Source: Chytriomyces cf. hyalinus JEL632
Lineage: Eukaryota > Chytridiomycota > Chytridiomycetes > Chytridiales > Chytriomycetaceae
DNA length: 64,000 bases
Direction: 5' to 3'
Assembly: GCA_025435555.1 (NCBI GenBank)
Contig: JAIWWG010000071.1
Coordinates: 1-64,000, forward strand
The position numbers and the translations under genes are program-made. This document shows, piece by piece, positions 60,695-64,000 of this stretch. The first letter of the stretch is position 1, and every line of letters starts with the position of its first letter. Below the pieces are notes generated by a model. The model saw only the letters and a list, made by a program, of their open reading frames with translations, was not told the DNA's origin and made no database searches.

Positions 60695-61251
60695 TCAGAA
60701 CTGAAGGGTAATTGAGCCGCGGTGTTGATGGAACGGGAACGCAGAGCTTGGCGAGGCAGGTTCTTGCGGTAGTACGGCCGATGCTCCCCATATGCACTTG
60801 ACGCTACTACGTTTAAAGATGCATTTACTACCAAAACCCCAAACCTCCTTCATTTTTTGAACACAAACCTGCCAGAAAAGAGACTCGACGGCGCCAGAAA
60901 CGCAAACGAAACACCCGAAGACGCGGCATTTGGAATACTCACGGACTCAATGGCAGATTCAAACGGCGGCATCCGCTTCCCCTTCAATTGACGCTTGCTG
61001 ATAACAATATCCTCGCCGTTGTGCCAACCAATGTAGACTGGCGCGTTGGTACTGGACATGTGCGTTGCGCCAATTGCAATTCCTGCCCATCCAGTTGTTG
61101 GCGACTGCACCGTGACGAGGGACTGTCCTGGCGTCTGGGACGGTTCAACGCGTACACAGACTGACTGATCATCGGAGCAGGTTTGTGCGGATTGGGCGCA
61201 CGCCGATGAGAGAAGGCAAAAGATGAGCAGCGTTGGAGTCCAGGAACGCAT
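60695..61251 (-). CDS. Short secreted single-DOMON protein
   Basis: Exon 1 (61251-60882): signal peptide MRSWTPTLLIFCLLSSACAQ and DOMON (SVCVRVEPSQTPGQSLVTVQ, GWAGIAIGATHMSSTNAPVY, IGWHNGEDIVISKRQLKG). A GT-AG intron (about 60881-60815, ending ACGTAG) leads to exon 2 with IWGASAVLPQEPASPSSAF and FHQHRGSITLQF, then a stop. The second exon restores the standard DOMON-closing motif (PxSPSS...HxxRGSxxL). The protein is ~140 residues, with no second DOMON, b561 domain or membrane anchor. It may be a soluble secreted partner of its relatives or a truncated gene. Confidence 0.7.
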
Positions 61252-61728
61252 TCTTTGTTGTTAATAATGTTGAAGGAGAAGAATGGGGTTCTCATTGTTT
61301 TATATGTTCATGCGTGCCAGGCCAACTCTATCCACACAAAGGAGCTTTCATTATTAAGAATGCATTTGTTTGTGAATGGAGACCAATAATACGTTGGGAT
61401 GGGATTCGCTTGCCGAAGACGCGGAGAATTTTTCACACCAACTGACAACCGCATATGTACAATGGAGAAATCAATTAGGAAAGCATTTGCGCAGTTTACT
61501 GCATCCTTGCAATTGATAAGACTCTGATGAAACAAGTTTTTCATTCGGCAGAATAACTGACAATGTGACGATGAAGATTGAGGGCATAACCCCTCGATAT
61601 GCAGACAAAGATCGTCATGATTTCAAGAATTTCACACAATTATATTACCGAAAAGAATAACGAGCAAAAGGGAAATGTCCTGTCTCCCGGAAGCAATGAT
61701 AGTAATAGCAGTGTAACACGCAAGCAAA
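61252..61728. other. Intergenic region between two DOMON genes
   Basis: 477 bp between the start of the short DOMON gene and the stop of the next DOMON-b561 gene, both on minus. AT-rich; expected to hold a promoter and a 3' end. No gene. Confidence 0.45.
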
Positions 61729-63919
61729 TCATCTTCTCATACGCGGCCACGTCTGAGAACGATCCAGAAGCGAGTAAGAGCCGGATACATCCGTAATCTC
61801 ATCGCTGTGCTCAGATACAAAGTTGCTGTTGCGCAACTCGTTCAGCTTGGCAGTCTCAGCAGCAGATGCATCCACTTTCACTCCCTCTTCGATAACCCAA
61901 CCGTCTTCCTCCGCCGCTAGTCCAGTGTAGGTTACCATCTGAGTAGAGTCATACTGCTTCTCAGTTGCAATGTGATGTGAAGGGCCGCCCAGGTACCATT
62001 CTCCCACCACACCAAATAGAACAACAGACACTAGAAATGTCCATGCCCAAAATGCCACAATAACCCATAGCGCCGCATCATGCGCAGTCAAACCAAGCTG
62101 AATTTGCGCAAACCCACTGCGAAAGTACAGTTAAGTTGTCTGTCGTTCACCAACAGCAAAAAAAAAAAGGTATCGAAAGGTCTTACAGCATCACTAAAAT
62201 TCGTCCAGTCCACCAATGAACCTTGTCCCACCAGGGAATCGTCTTGCGCTCGGTTTTGAAGAACGCATTACTCAGGAAACCCAGTAGACACTGCAATGGC
62301 AGCAACACAAAACAAATGGCAATGCCTAAAAAACCATGCACCCCCGCCTCAATGAACCGATTCATCCCTGATTCGACCGTCAACTCAATGAAAACAAGTC
62401 CAGCCACAGTCAGCCCGCAAACTCCATACAACATGCCAGCCAAATGGATCCAGTACCACTTTCGTCCGAGTCGGTGTTTGAGATACCGCGCAACAAATAT
62501 GAAAATGAATGGAAAGACGCCCCACGCAAAGAACATGGCCAATCCATGAGCTAATTTCAAAGTTTTTGAACTTTCGCTATCCACGCCGCTCGCACCACCC
62601 GAATTTACAGTATTCAGTTTTGACACATCAAGTTTGAATACAGCAAAGGCATTGTGCTGCACAATTGTGGCGTTGGGAAAATTCGGGTTTACAGGCGGCG
62701 TACTTGACACCCCGAAAATCAAAGGGGTTGACGCCAGTGTCGAAAAAATGCCACTTTTTGCTGTCACGCTGAAGGTCACTTGCATTTGCGCGTCCTTTGG
62801 AACAATTACGGATGTTGGAGGGCTGCTTTCGACTGTAAACAATGGAGTGCTTGACTCGAAGAGTGTTGGGGTATTGTGGCCTGAAGCAGTGCGTTGCGAC
62901 ATAATCATTCCCCCAGAATTCGATTGCCAGGCGATAAACATGTTGCTGCCGGACATGATCGAACCTGTTCCAATGCCCATCCAGCCAGAGAAAGAAGTCC
63001 ACATTGTGATTGCGACCATTCCTACGCGGTCATCTCGCAGAAGCGTTACGCAAAATGTGTTGGATTGATCTTGACAGAAAGTACTTTTAGCTTGGGAAGA
63101 GGCTGGCCCTTGTCCAATACCACTGTTGGGCAGACTGGAAGAAGTGCTCGCGCTAGTCTTAGAGGCGGATGTAGTCGTGATTTTGGATGCTGAGGACGTC
63201 GCTGACGATGCGGCAAGCGTTGTACTCCCCAGTGACGCAGCAAGAGTCCCTGTTGCGTTATTTACAGTATTTCCCCCCGCGGCTGAAGTGGCTGATGCGC
63301 GTGACGATGATAATGAGGCCACTCGTGAAGCTGATGTCGAAAATCGCAGTGTGAATGAACCCTTGTCATCATGTACACCAAATGCAGCTGAAGGTGAGTC
63401 TAGTATTTGAGGTGGAGTATTTGAAGTCGCATACACGCACGGTATGCTGCGAATATTTGTGGGAGATTGGATGAGGAACAACGAAAAGCGGAAAAAGAGC
63501 CAATTGTATTTCATGATATATTCTCACCTTGAGGCATCAAAGAGCGAGGACGGAACGCGCACCGAGTACGATGTAAGAGCGCCGCTTAGCTCTAGCACGG
63601 TCGCAGATCTCGGTTGTGGATTGGCATCCAGACCAAACTCAGGCATCACGTGGGTACCGAGCGTCCGGAATGAGGCGACTGAGCCGTTTTCGGGCCCGGT
63701 CCATCCAACAATGCACGGAACGTTGCCGCCCATGACAAGAGTTCCGAATGCAATGGCGGCCCAGCCGCCCTCGGTTGATTGGACAGTCACAACGGCATCG
63801 GCCGAGTCGGCGACGATCTCGACATTGACGCAGAAGTTGCGCGAGCTGGTGCAGAAGGACGTGCTGCGGCCTTGTGCATGCACGATGGTTGCCAGCAACA
63901 GAGACAATGCAAGGATCAT
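61729..63919 (-). CDS. Double-DOMON cytochrome b561 protein with long Ser/Thr/Ala linker
   Basis: Exon 1 (63919-63530): signal peptide MILALSLLLATIVHAQ and first DOMON (RNFCVNVEIVADSADAVVTV, WAAIAFGTLVMGGNVPCIV). Exon 2 (about 63470-62188): YATSNTPPQILDSPSAAFG, VHDDKGSFTLRF, then a ~75-residue Ser/Thr/Ala-rich linker probably O-glycosylated. The second DOMON follows (STFCQDQSNTFCVTLLRDD, WMGIGTGSIMSGSNMFIAW, VQHNAFAVFKLDVSKL). b561 helices: LKLAHGLAMFFAWGVFPFIF, KWYWIHLAGMLYGVCG, AGVHGFLGIAICFVLLPLQ and VHWWTGRILVML. Exon 3 (62120-61729) gives the final helices (FAQIQLGLTAHDAALWVIVA, WTFLVSVVLFGVVGEWYLGG) and tail. Exon structure matches the gene at 57972. Confidence 0.88.
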
Positions 63920-64000
63920 GATTTTGAACAGGATTTCGGGGTCAATTTTACGTAACCCCTATTTAAAAATACAGGTACACTAAGCACCACCTGAATGTCC

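Overview
The window is nuclear DNA of a zoosporic (flagellated) fungus, most likely a chytrid. Fungal markers are HFI1, a SOG2-like RAM protein, BFR1, a Pumilio/Puf3 protein and an ArAE_2/BRE4-type membrane protein. Flagellar markers, absent from non-flagellated fungi, are CFAP54, a CatSper-type channel and MORN3. Genes are compact and intron-rich. Introns are mostly 50-80 nt with GT-AG ends, so nearly every gene had to be assembled from several open segments; the exon joins given here are by eye.

Layout. 0-31.7 kb is an ordinary gene-dense region: glutathione reductase (+), PIP5-kinase (-), a 10-kb CFAP54 gene (-) head to head with a CatSper-like channel (+), BFR1 (+), a PUF protein (-), a SOG2-like gene and HFI1 (-, 9 nt apart), a secreted/anchored DOMON protein (-) and an ArAE_2 membrane protein (-). 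31.7-49 kb is an accessory, repeat-rich region. It holds two diverged copies (A 32083-35247, B 38298-41485) of a gene I do not recognise, plus small related fragments and an inverted repeat. Embedded among them are NDUFB3 (complex I), a decayed DOMON-b561 gene, MORN3 and a 3-phosphoglycerate-dehydrogenase-like gene whose three catalytic residues are all replaced. 49-64 kb is a family cluster: four further full-length or short DOMON (+/- cytochrome b561) genes plus a fifth at 50.2 kb, interrupted by a KDM3-type JmjC demethylase and two small unknown genes.

Main discovery candidate. Copy B of the unknown gene predicts an ~863-residue protein. It has an N-terminal membrane anchor, several exon-encoded repeats ending in GPxxIRQIxxG, a Lys/Glu/Arg/Ala minisatellite tract, PAM2-like motifs (LNPxAxxF/WxP, the ligand of the PABP MLLE domain) and a C-terminal CX5CX5CX3H zinc finger of the Nab2/ZC3H14 poly(A)-binding spacing. 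Seven consecutive internal exons are all symmetric phase 1-1. The architecture suggests a membrane-tethered receptor for polyadenylated mRNPs. Copy A has more PAM2 motifs but carries a frameshift, a premature stop and a Cys-to-Tyr change in the finger. A third locus (37.1-37.2 kb) carries two more PAM2 motifs.
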